Below, piece after piece: positions 49,066 through 56,494 of a stretch of DNA of 64,000 bases. The position numbers and the translations under genes are program-made. How positions within the stretch are numbered: position 1 is the stretch's first letter; each line of letters begins with the position of its first letter. The DNA lies in contig NZ_BCWW01000004.1 in the NCBI RefSeq assembly GCF_001894785.1, forward strand, positions 186,001 to 250,000, written 5' to 3'. The DNA is from Rhodococcoides fascians NBRC 12155 = LMG 3623. Its GTDB lineage: Bacteria > Actinomycetota > Actinomycetes > Mycobacteriales > Mycobacteriaceae. A model generated the notes under the pieces. That model was not told where the DNA came from and ran no database searches. It was given only the letters and a program-made list of their open reading frames with translations.

Positions 49066-50481
49066 TCAGGCCTCTACTTCGGATGGATCGGTACTGGGGG
49101 CTTGTTCGGTGCCGAAGAGCGAGTCCTGCGGGGCTCGGTCACGCACGCTGACCATCACGTCTCGGTACCGAGCGATCACCGGTAGCACCAACACGCCGCC
49201 GGATACGCTGTGTATCAAGCGAAGTCGATGCAACAGCGCAATCGCACGGATGCGTAGACCGTACCGGTCGGTCTGCCACTGCGCCGCGAACGTGCGACCG
49301 AATCGGTCCACGAGATCGTCGACGACCGAGACCAGCCAACTGTCCTCGATCAGCGGGTACTGTGTGCGCTCCGCCGAGTTCTCGACCGTCGTCGGATCGG
49401 CGGGAAATCCGAAATCGGCCAGGTCGCCGAAGATTCCGCCGCCGGGGATCGCGTCGTCCAGCTGTTCGACGAGTAGGTCGCTCGCAGGTAGCGGATGCGT
49501 TGTGAGCGCCGGAGCGTCGGGATCCACGACCCGATCGGAAATTTCTCCCGCGATGAGCAACGCCACCTGAGCGATCGTTCCGGTGCTGGGAAAGCGGTGG
49601 TCGGACAACCGTCCCGAGGTGTCGATGAGGGCCACGCCCTCGGCGCGACGCTCGGCAACGAGACCGGTGAGCAACTCGACGTCGGCGACGGTGCGCGAGG
49701 CGGTCAGGGCGGTGCGTGCGTCTCCGTCGAGATCGTCGAGATAGACGACGGGGTGTTCGACCAACGCTCGGCGTACCGCACGCAGCGTTTCCTTCGGGTC
49801 TGCCTCACGCCCGGACTCGATGTGTCCGAGATCGGAATCCTCGGGATCGATCGGGGCATCCGAGCCGGCCAGCAGGCCACGAATCGAACGCAGGTGCTGC
49901 ACGGCACGCGGCGGCCGAAACATCGCGACGACCACCGATCGGTCGATGTCGTACAGGGCCTCACCGGCCGTCGGATTGTTCGCCCAGCCCGTGGCGTCGC
50001 CGTCGGCCAGCGAGATCGCACCACGCGTGGCCAGCCATCCGATCGCGTCGACGAATGCGTCTCGGTCGCTCGCGCGGTCGGTCGTGAGTTCGACGCCGTC
50101 CACCTGACTCGACTCCGTCGCCACGTGATCGGCGAGTTCGGACAGAGTGATCTGGTTTCCGGCCCGACCGAGCGCGGCAAGCGCCAGCGCCAGATACGCG
50201 TACCTGCGGCGGTCGAACACCCGCTCGGAAGGCGTTCGCGCGGGTTGACTGTCGTCGAGACGATCGATCACGGGGAACAGACGCGCGGTCGTCTCGGTGA
50301 CCTCGAAGCGGTAGCCGAACAGCTCCAGGAGATCCTCACGCAGTTCGGTTGCCCACCTGCGCAGCAGCGGTAACGCGATTCGATCGGGGTACGTCGCGGT
50401 GACCAGGTGATTGGACAATGCGACTCGGGCAGCCCGCTGGTAGGAATCCAGAGCGAGCGAGGAGATTTCACGTGCTCTCAC
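49066..50481 (-). CDS. jetB: Wadjet JetB (type II; DUF2398, KITE subunit)
   Basis: A 471-residue protein of the TIGR02678/DUF2398 family. In Wadjet complexes JetB is the winged-helix (KITE) subunit of the condensin-like core. The N-terminus ALSNHLVTATYPDRIALPLLRRW (in part) and the ERVFDRRRYAYLALALAALGRAGNQITLSELADHV (in part) with a helix-turn-helix-like LSELADHVATE fit the family. GTG 50481 overlaps the jetA stop (GTGA), and jetC follows after 4 bases, so the four genes are one coupled operon. Confidence 0.92.
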   Translation of the reverse strand: MRAREISSLALDSYQRAARVALSNHLVTATYPDRIALPLLRRWATELREDLLELFGYRFEVTETTARLFPVIDRLDDSQPARTPSERVFDRRRYAYLALALAALGRAGNQITLSELADHVATESSQVDGVELTTDRASDRDAFVDAIGWLATRGAISLADGDATGWANNPTAGEALYDIDRSVVVAMFRPPRAVQHLRSIRGLLAGSDAPIDPEDSDLGHIESGREADPKETLRAVRRALVEHPVVYLDDLDGDARTALTASRTVADVELLTGLVAERRAEGVALIDTSGRLSDHRFPSTGTIAQVALLIAGEISDRVVDPDAPALTTHPLPASDLLVEQLDDAIPGGGIFGDLADFGFPADPTTVENSAERTQYPLIEDSWLVSVVDDLVDRFGRTFAAQWQTDRYGLRIRAIALLHRLRLIHSVSGGVLVLPVIARYRDVMVSVRDRAPQDSLFGTEQAPSTDPSEVEA

Positions 50482-52001
50482 CGGCGCGCCACCTCACTGA
50501 CGTCGAGGGCGAGGCGGTCCAGATGCAATCGGCCACGGCTGGTGCGCACGATCGTCGAACGATCGCTGTCGCTCAGCGTCAGGCGCACGCCACTGTCCGA
50601 TCCGGACGAGTCCGAGGTGCGTCCGCTCACGCGTACCCGGGCAGTCAACGCGGCGTTGAGCAGGCTCAGCAACACTTCGGTTTCCTGCTCGTTCAGAATG
50701 CGGTCGTGGATTCCGGCCGAGGCGAGCGACTGCGCGGCGGCACTGCGCGATCGCTGCGACTCGAGTTGCTGCTCGCGCAGTCGTCTGATGCCGCCGTCGT
50801 TGCGCTGTACCCGCCCTGGAACGCCGGGGGTCGGAGTACGTCCTGTCTCGGCCAGCGTGCGCGAGATCTCGACCGGCGGTGCCTCCCACCATGATCGGGA
50901 CATGGGGATGATGTCGGCGTCGGGATGGACCATCGACAGGTGCCGGGTCCGGCCGAGGCCGAACACGGCGTGAAACAGAGCATGTGCGCTGTCCTCGGTG
51001 GGGGCAGCAGCGAACCAGCCGGCCAGGTGACGCAGTTGGCTTTCGCGACTCACACCACCCTTACGAGTTTCGGTGACGCGCCGCAGCAGTGACAGCACAG
51101 CAGCGATCGCGCTCATGGTGCCCTCGCGGAGGCGCTCGGATTCGCTGAGCTCGGATTCGGCCGCGACGAACCAGTGCGACAACCCGGCCCATCGGTCGGT
51201 CCAGTCCGCTCGCCGCTCGTCGACGGAGAGAAAGACTCGTTCGTCGCTGATCGCGGCACGGTCGACGAGTTCCTCGATGCCGGTGCTCTCGACGAGTGCG
51301 ATCGCTTCCGCCAACTTGGGGGCATAGCGGGTGAGATCGGAGCTGAACTCACGCATGTGCGTGAGCAGTGCATCCTTGTGCGCCAAGAACGATTCGGGCG
51401 TGATCTCGGTGGTGCGCACCAGGTCGCCCAGCACCAGATAGAAGTGGGCGGCGCGGGTCGCCATCTCCGACAACGTCGAATCGAGTCTGCTGAGCTTGCG
51501 GTAGATGCGGTCGCCGTCGGCCTGACGGTTCGCCTCGGCCAGCTCGTGCATGTCGGCCAGCAGCTCGGGCAACACCAGCCGGGACAGCGAGGCGTCGTCC
51601 AGGCGCGCACCGAGCACGTCCTCGACCGCGCGGTAGGCCTTGTAGCCGGCCTGACCGAACTGGTAGACGAAGTGCCGGTTGCGGTATTCGGCGAGGGTCG
51701 CGGCGCGGGTGCCGTCGTAGCTGCGTTCGAGCAGACCCCAGGCGTGGAGTTGATCGAGCAGGGGTGCGATGTCCAGTGTGGTCAGCGCGTCGTGACGCCC
51801 GGGGCTACGAGCGATGAGGTCGGCGACGTCGCCCGAGTGCAGCAACACCACGTAGTTCGCGCGAGCGGTGTCGAACGCCCGCAGTACTGCCAGGTATTCG
51901 GATCTTTTCTCGGCGACGGCGAACGAGAAGAGACCGAGACGGTCTTCCTCCACGAACGCATTCGCGGCACCCAGCCGTGCGTCCTCGCCTGATTCGGTCA
52001 C
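50478..52001 (-). CDS. jetA: Wadjet JetA (type II; DUF2397, kleisin subunit)
   Basis: A 507-residue protein of the TIGR02677/DUF2397 family, the kleisin of the Wadjet condensin. Recognisable family segments are YLAVLRAFDTARANYVVLLH (in part), LDQLHAWGLLERSYDGTRAATLAEYRNRHFVYQFGQAGYKAY (in part) and later MAHxxHALFHAVFGLGRTRH-like DSAHALFHAVFGLGR. GTG 52001 (TESGEDARLG) is the first gene of the operon; there is no strong ribosome site. The 32-base tandem repeat array begins 20 bases upstream. Confidence 0.92.
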   Translation of the reverse strand: MTESGEDARLGAANAFVEEDRLGLFSFAVAEKRSEYLAVLRAFDTARANYVVLLHSGDVADLIARSPGRHDALTTLDIAPLLDQLHAWGLLERSYDGTRAATLAEYRNRHFVYQFGQAGYKAYRAVEDVLGARLDDASLSRLVLPELLADMHELAEANRQADGDRIYRKLSRLDSTLSEMATRAAHFYLVLGDLVRTTEITPESFLAHKDALLTHMREFSSDLTRYAPKLAEAIALVESTGIEELVDRAAISDERVFLSVDERRADWTDRWAGLSHWFVAAESELSESERLREGTMSAIAAVLSLLRRVTETRKGGVSRESQLRHLAGWFAAAPTEDSAHALFHAVFGLGRTRHLSMVHPDADIIPMSRSWWEAPPVEISRTLAETGRTPTPGVPGRVQRNDGGIRRLREQQLESQRSRSAAAQSLASAGIHDRILNEQETEVLLSLLNAALTARVRVSGRTSDSSGSDSGVRLTLSDSDRSTIVRTSRGRLHLDRLALDVSEVARR

Positions 52002-52020
52002 TGGAACAGGGTAGGGGGTA

Positions 52021-52139
52021 GGAGTGGAGCCTGCGGAATGACCCTGGTGGGAGGAGTGGAGCCTGCGGAATGACCCTGGTGGGAGGCGTGGAGCCTGCGG
52101 AATGACCCTGGTGGGAGGAGTGGAGCCTGCGGAATGACC
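52021..52139. repeat. Four-copy 32-base tandem array between nirD and jetA
   Basis: Units of GGAGTGGAGCCTGCGGAATG plus ACC start exactly at 52021, 52053, 52085 and 52117; copy three has GGCGTGG. The 9-base linkers (CTGGTGGGA) are identical; a partial fifth unit (GGAGTG) follows at 52149. It lies just upstream of the Wadjet operon, in its expected promoter or leader region. Confidence 0.9.
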
Positions 52140-52175
52140 CTGGGGGTAGGAGTGCCAATTGTTCGACCGTGCCGG

Positions 52176-52475
52176 TTACAGCTCCACGGTCACTTTTCCG
52201 TCCACCACGGCCGCGGGGTAGGTGCGCACCGGGTCGATGCCGCTCGGGCAGGTGCCGTCGTCGAGAGAGAAGGCGTATTGATGAAGTGGGCAGACGACTA
52301 CGGACCCGTCGATCTGGCCGTCGGCCAGTGGTCCGCCCCGGTGCGGACAGACGGCGTCCATCGCCCGCACCGAGCCGTCACTTAGCAGGAACACCGCGAC
52401 CTGTTTGCCATCCACGACGTAGGCCCGTCCCTCGCCGGGAGTCAGGTCTTCCAACGCTCCCACCGGGACGCTCAT
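52176..52475 (-). CDS. nirD: Assimilatory nitrite reductase, small subunit
   Basis: A 99-residue Rieske-type subunit of NADH-dependent nitrite reductase. The site is CPHRGGPLADG...CPLHQYAF, giving the usual two Cys and two His ligands. The ATG at 52475 overlaps the nirB stop (ATGA), so it is translated with NirB. The frame extends upstream in nirB, where no start is needed. Transcription runs on toward the repeat array and the jet genes; no terminator hairpin was seen in the 24-base gap or in the array. Confidence 0.94.
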   Translation of the reverse strand: MSVPVGALEDLTPGEGRAYVVDGKQVAVFLLSDGSVRAMDAVCPHRGGPLADGQIDGSVVVCPLHQYAFSLDDGTCPSGIDPVRTYPAAVVDGKVTVEL

Positions 52476-54961
52476 CGGACCGGCACCTGTGGCAGCGGGA
52501 GCAGTGGCAGCGAGGGTGCGAACTGCGCAGGCGATTTGGGTGCCGTGCGGTCCTGCCATGGGTCCACGTAGCCGTCGACCGATGTTTGCAGTCGCTCGTC
52601 GAGTCCGGCGACGATGCCGTCACGGTCGTCGATCAGAACGCTCTGCAGTTCCTCCAAGCCGACGCGCGGAACCCAGGCGTACGTCCGTTCGAGCCACTGC
52701 GCGTTCTCCCGATAGTGCTGGATGAATCTGCCTGCCACTGTCATCACCTCCTCGGCTCCCGTCACGGTGGCCAACAGATCTCCCTTGCGGATGTGAGCCC
52801 CGGCCGCGCCGCCGACGTAGATCTCCCACCTGTCCTCGCCGACCGAGACCACGCCGAAGTCCTTGCACAGCGCCTCCGAGCAGTTGCGCGGGCAGCCGGC
52901 GACCGCGAGTTTGAGTTTCGCGGGAGTCTCCAAGCCTTGGAACCGCTCTTCGAGCGCGATGCCGAGAGCCGTCGAGTCGCCGAGACCGAAGCGGCAGAAG
53001 TCGCTGCCCACACAGGTTTTCACCGTGCGCATGCTCTTGCCGTAGGCGAAGCCGGAGGGCATGTCCAGATCGCCCCACACCTTGGGTAGGTCTTCCTTCT
53101 TGATCCCGAGGAGGTCGATGCGCTGTCCGCCGGTGACCTTGACCAGCGGCACGTTGTACTTGTCGGCGACGTCGGCGATCTTGCGCAGTTGATCCGGGGT
53201 AGTGACGCCACCCTTCATCTGCGGTACCACCGAGAACGTGCCGTCCCGCTGAATGTTGGCGTGCACCCGGTCGTTGATGAACAGTGCGCCGCGCTCGTCC
53301 ACCCAATCCGGACCCCAGACGGTGCGCAGCAGTGACGCCAGCGGCATCTTGGCGGCGGCGTCCTCGACGCCGTCGGTCGCAAGCGCCGTGAACACCTGCG
53401 AGACTGCCCGGAGGTCCCGCGATCTGATTGCTTCGATCAGTTCCGGCTTCGTCATCGGGATACACGGCACGTACCGGTCTGCGGTGGGGTCCGCTTCGAC
53501 CGCGCCACCGGATGCGCACGCGATGATGTCTTTCACCAACCCCTTGCAGGACCCACATCCCTTGCCTGCTCGGGTCTTCGCGGTCACATCGCTCAGATTC
53601 TTGGCACCGGCGTGCACGCAGGCCACGATGGCGCCCTTGGTGACGCCGTTGCAGTTGCACACCTGAACGTCGTCTGCCAGTTCGGCGGCTCCTGTTGCCG
53701 CAGAGGGCGTTCCCATGTCGAAGAGCATGCTGATGCGCTCCTCGGGCAGCGGCACCCTCTCGTCGAACGCCTGGGTGAGAAAGTTGGCCTTGGAGATGTC
53801 GCCCAGCAGAGTGGCACCGACGAGCTTGTTGTTCCGCACGATGACCGATTTGTACGTGCCACTGCGTGGTTCGTAGAACTGAACGAATTCGTCGTCGTCG
53901 CGCTCGGGCGCGGTGATCCCCATCGACGCGACGTCGACGCCGGCCACCTTGAGCTTGGTCGTCAAACGCGAACCGTGATATGCGGCAGCGGGATCGGCAC
54001 CGGTGAGTACATCGGCCAGGACAGCGGCCTGCTCCCAGAGGGGCGCGACGAGGCCGTACACCTCACCGCGGTGCTGACAGCATTCGCCGACGGCATAGAT
54101 GGAACCTTCGTCCTCGCAGCGCAATTGGTCGTCGACGACGATTCCGCGTTCGATGACCAGGCCGCCGGCGCGGGCGAAATCGACACTGGGCCGAATTCCG
54201 GCGGTCACGACGACCATGTCGGCGTCCAGCGAGGTGCCGTCGTTGAAACCGACGCCGATGACGGTACCGTCGTCCGACCGCAACACCGAGGTGGTCCTCT
54301 TCGAGGTGTGGACACCGACGCCCAGCGACTCGATCTTGTTGCGCAACACTCGTCCACCGCGCTCGTCGAGCTGCTGGTTCATCAGGTGCCCGGGGGAGTG
54401 CACCACGTTCACGTCCAGCCCCTGCGTCCGCAGTCCGTACGCTGCTTCGAGACCGAGCAGTCCGCCGCCGATCACCACCGCCGACACGTCGTCGCCTGAC
54501 TGCGCCATCTGCAACATGCCGTTGGTGTCGGCGATCGTGCGGAATCCGAACACCCCACGTGCCAGCCTGCCGTCGGACTCGCGCAGACCGTCCATGTTCG
54601 GGAAGAACGTGTTGCTACCGGTGGCAATGATCAGTACGTCGTAGTCGACGGACCGACCGCTTTCGCAGACAACCGTTTTGGAGAACCGGTCGAGCGACAC
54701 CGCTCGATCGCCCACGTGCAACGTCACGCCGTTCTCGCTGTACCAACTCATGGGGTTGAGAACGAGATCCTCGTCGTCGACGGTGGCCTCACCGGACAGC
54801 ACGTGGGAGAGCATGATGCGGTTGTAATTGCCGTACGGTTCGTCGCCGATCATCGTGATGTCGAACAGCGAGCTGCCGTCTCGCTCGAGGATCTGCTCGA
54901 CCGTCCGGGCACCGGCCATTCCGTTGCCGATCACCAGCAATCGCTGTTTTCCCGCAGGCAT
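52472..54961 (-). CDS. nirB: Assimilatory nitrite reductase, large subunit
   Basis: An 829-residue siroheme enzyme reducing nitrite to ammonia with NADH. Domains: FAD/NAD(P) dehydrogenase (1-400; GNGMAGARTVE, VVVTAGIRPS, AVGECCQHRGE), a BFD-like [2Fe-2S] domain (CNCNGVTKG...GCGSCKG), the ferredoxin-like half domain and the siroheme/[4Fe-4S] site with KTCVGSDFCRFG and GCPRNCSEALC. It is of full length. A 115-residue gene overlaps its start by one base (TGATG). The set gives nitrate/nitrite assimilation; no nitrate reductase gene is in the window. Confidence 0.96.
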   Translation of the reverse strand: MPAGKQRLLVIGNGMAGARTVEQILERDGSSLFDITMIGDEPYGNYNRIMLSHVLSGEATVDDEDLVLNPMSWYSENGVTLHVGDRAVSLDRFSKTVVCESGRSVDYDVLIIATGSNTFFPNMDGLRESDGRLARGVFGFRTIADTNGMLQMAQSGDDVSAVVIGGGLLGLEAAYGLRTQGLDVNVVHSPGHLMNQQLDERGGRVLRNKIESLGVGVHTSKRTTSVLRSDDGTVIGVGFNDGTSLDADMVVVTAGIRPSVDFARAGGLVIERGIVVDDQLRCEDEGSIYAVGECCQHRGEVYGLVAPLWEQAAVLADVLTGADPAAAYHGSRLTTKLKVAGVDVASMGITAPERDDDEFVQFYEPRSGTYKSVIVRNNKLVGATLLGDISKANFLTQAFDERVPLPEERISMLFDMGTPSAATGAAELADDVQVCNCNGVTKGAIVACVHAGAKNLSDVTAKTRAGKGCGSCKGLVKDIIACASGGAVEADPTADRYVPCIPMTKPELIEAIRSRDLRAVSQVFTALATDGVEDAAAKMPLASLLRTVWGPDWVDERGALFINDRVHANIQRDGTFSVVPQMKGGVTTPDQLRKIADVADKYNVPLVKVTGGQRIDLLGIKKEDLPKVWGDLDMPSGFAYGKSMRTVKTCVGSDFCRFGLGDSTALGIALEERFQGLETPAKLKLAVAGCPRNCSEALCKDFGVVSVGEDRWEIYVGGAAGAHIRKGDLLATVTGAEEVMTVAGRFIQHYRENAQWLERTYAWVPRVGLEELQSVLIDDRDGIVAGLDERLQTSVDGYVDPWQDRTAPKSPAQFAPSLPLLPLPQVPVR

Positions 54962-55308
54962 CAGACCAGCACCAGACCGAAGTCGACGACGACCTCTCCG
55001 TTGGTTCCGGCGGGGGCCGCGATCACCAGCTCGAGCACGGTATCGGGATCGACGTCCTCGACGACCCGCAACGGAATGTTGACGCCGCTCTTGGCCCCCA
55101 TCGGGAACATACGCATCGGGCTGCCGTCGCGCAGCAAGGTCACGACCACCAGTTCATCGCTCGAATTACCGCCCCGGAAGTACAGCGGCTGAGCCGTCAC
55201 CCCCTCGGGGACGACGAAACTCAGGCTGGGATCGATCAACTCGGGCTTGTCCAGACCGTTGCCGGTGAAGGAGAAGACGCCTTGCAGAAATCGCGGTGTG
55301 CTGGCCAT
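54961..55308 (-). CDS. Small hypothetical protein, first gene of the nirBD operon
   Basis: A 115-residue soluble protein I do not recognise. It is beta-rich, with LSFVVPEGVTAQPLYFRGGNSSDELVVVTLLRDG (in part) and an end VVVDFGLVLV, which suggests a sandwich fold. It has no Cys and no signal peptide. The stop overlaps the nirB ATG as TGATG, so it is translationally coupled and probably assists the nitrite reductase or the same physiology. ATG 55308 (MASTPRFLQ) is preferred over the longer frame to 55341. A palindrome lies 30 bases upstream. Confidence 0.7.
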   Translation of the reverse strand: MASTPRFLQGVFSFTGNGLDKPELIDPSLSFVVPEGVTAQPLYFRGGNSSDELVVVTLLRDGSPMRMFPMGAKSGVNIPLRVVEDVDPDTVLELVIAAPAGTNGEVVVDFGLVLV

Positions 55309-55330
55309 ACCCACGAGGCTCCGGTGTCGG

Positions 55331-55354
55331 GGTGACGCCACCGCTGCGGTGACG
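55331..55354. promoter_or_regulatory. Palindrome and direct repeats upstream of the nirBD operon
   Basis: CACCGC-T-GCGGTG (55339-55351) is flanked by two GGTGACG copies (55332-55338 and 55348-55354). A regulator of nitrogen genes such as GlnR might bind here, but the sequence is not a clear GlnR box. Position fits the promoter of the 55308 gene. Confidence 0.4.
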
Positions 55355-55409
55355 TTACGTCGGCATCAGAAAGACCTCACCGGCTCCCGGCTCCTCGTGT
55401 GCGTTCGGG

Positions 55410-56447
55410 TCAGAGCCCGAAGTTGCCCGGGCCGCGTCGCCGGAGGTACTTCTCGAACTCGGCGGCGATGGCGTCACCGTCGATCTTGGCGATCGCATCG
55501 GACATGTCCACCTCGGCGTCACCACGCTCCTCGAGGCTGCGCACGTACTCGCTGATCTCCTCGTCCTCTTTGGTCATCTCGTTGACCGCCTCCTCCCACT
55601 CCTCGGCCTGCGTGGGCAGCTCGCCGAGCGGCACCTCGATGTCGAGTACGTCTTCGACCCGCTGCAGCAACGCCACGGTGGCCTTCGGGTTCGGTGGCTG
55701 CGACACGTAATGGGGGACGGCAGCCCAGAACGACACGGCCGGCACCCCGGCCTTGACGCATTCGTCCTGCAGAACGCCGGTGATGCCGGTGGGCCCCTCG
55801 TAGCGGGTCTGCTCGAGGTTGAACTGTTCGGCCGACTCGGTGCTGTACGCGGTCCCGGTCACCGGGACGGGGCGTGTATGCGGCGTGTCAGCCAGCAGCG
55901 CGCCGAGAATGACGACGGTCTCGACGCCCAGCTGCTCGACGAACTCGAGCAGGTCGTCGCAGAAGCTTCGCCACCGCATGTTGGGCTCGATACCACGCAA
56001 CAAGACCACGTCACGGTCGCTACCGGGCGGTGAACACACCGACAATCGGGTCGACGGCCACTCGATCTCGCGGGTGACCCCGTCGACCTGGCGAACGGTC
56101 GGCCTATTGACCTGGTAGTCGTAGTAGTCCTCGGAGTCCAGCTCGGCCAGCGGGCTGGCATCCCAGATGAGCTCCAGATGTTCGACCGCGCCGCTCGCCG
56201 CGTCGCCTGCGTCGTTCCAGCCCTCGAAAGCGGCGACCAGTACCGGGGAACGCAGCTCGGGAATGTCGTCGTTCAGATCGTCCTCGTCGTAGTCGGCGTC
56301 GACGTCTGTGGCGTTCGCCACAGCATCCTGCACGGCCTCGATCAGCGCGGCGTCCAAGGGGATGTCCGCGTCGGCACCTGATTTGTCCATTTTGTCGGTA
56401 CCGTCGTCGGGCGGGGACTGATCATCGAGGTTTCGGGGACTCACCAC
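55410..56447 (-). CDS. PAC2 family protein (Rv2125-like)
   Basis: A 345-residue protein of the PAC2 (proteasome assembly chaperone 2) family. An acidic N-terminus (1-65) precedes LVAAFEGWNDAGDAAS, then YYDYQVNRPTVRQ and VVILGALLADTPHTRPVPVTGTA (in part), the family core. The C-terminus is charged and helical. It corresponds to Rv2125, beside metH (Rv2124c). Its job in bacteria, apart from an association with proteasome-bearing actinomycetes, is uncertain. Two adjacent GTGs (56447, 56444) could start it; divergent from metH with a 47-base gap. Confidence 0.87.
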   Translation of the reverse strand: MVSPRNLDDQSPPDDGTDKMDKSGADADIPLDAALIEAVQDAVANATDVDADYDEDDLNDDIPELRSPVLVAAFEGWNDAGDAASGAVEHLELIWDASPLAELDSEDYYDYQVNRPTVRQVDGVTREIEWPSTRLSVCSPPGSDRDVVLLRGIEPNMRWRSFCDDLLEFVEQLGVETVVILGALLADTPHTRPVPVTGTAYSTESAEQFNLEQTRYEGPTGITGVLQDECVKAGVPAVSFWAAVPHYVSQPPNPKATVALLQRVEDVLDIEVPLGELPTQAEEWEEAVNEMTKEDEEISEYVRSLEERGDAEVDMSDAIAKIDGDAIAAEFEKYLRRRGPGNFGL

Positions 56448-56494
56448 GACAGCCTACGACTCGAGGTATCCGTGGTGCCCACTACTCTGTAGTG

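Noticed and set aside
52021..52139. CRISPR array
   Set aside because: The period is 32 bases but the gaps are only 9 bases and identical, so there are no spacers; no cas genes are near. The same holds for 15335-15490.
56448..56494. B12 riboswitch before metH
   Set aside because: The divergent gap is only 47 bases, too short for a cobalamin riboswitch.
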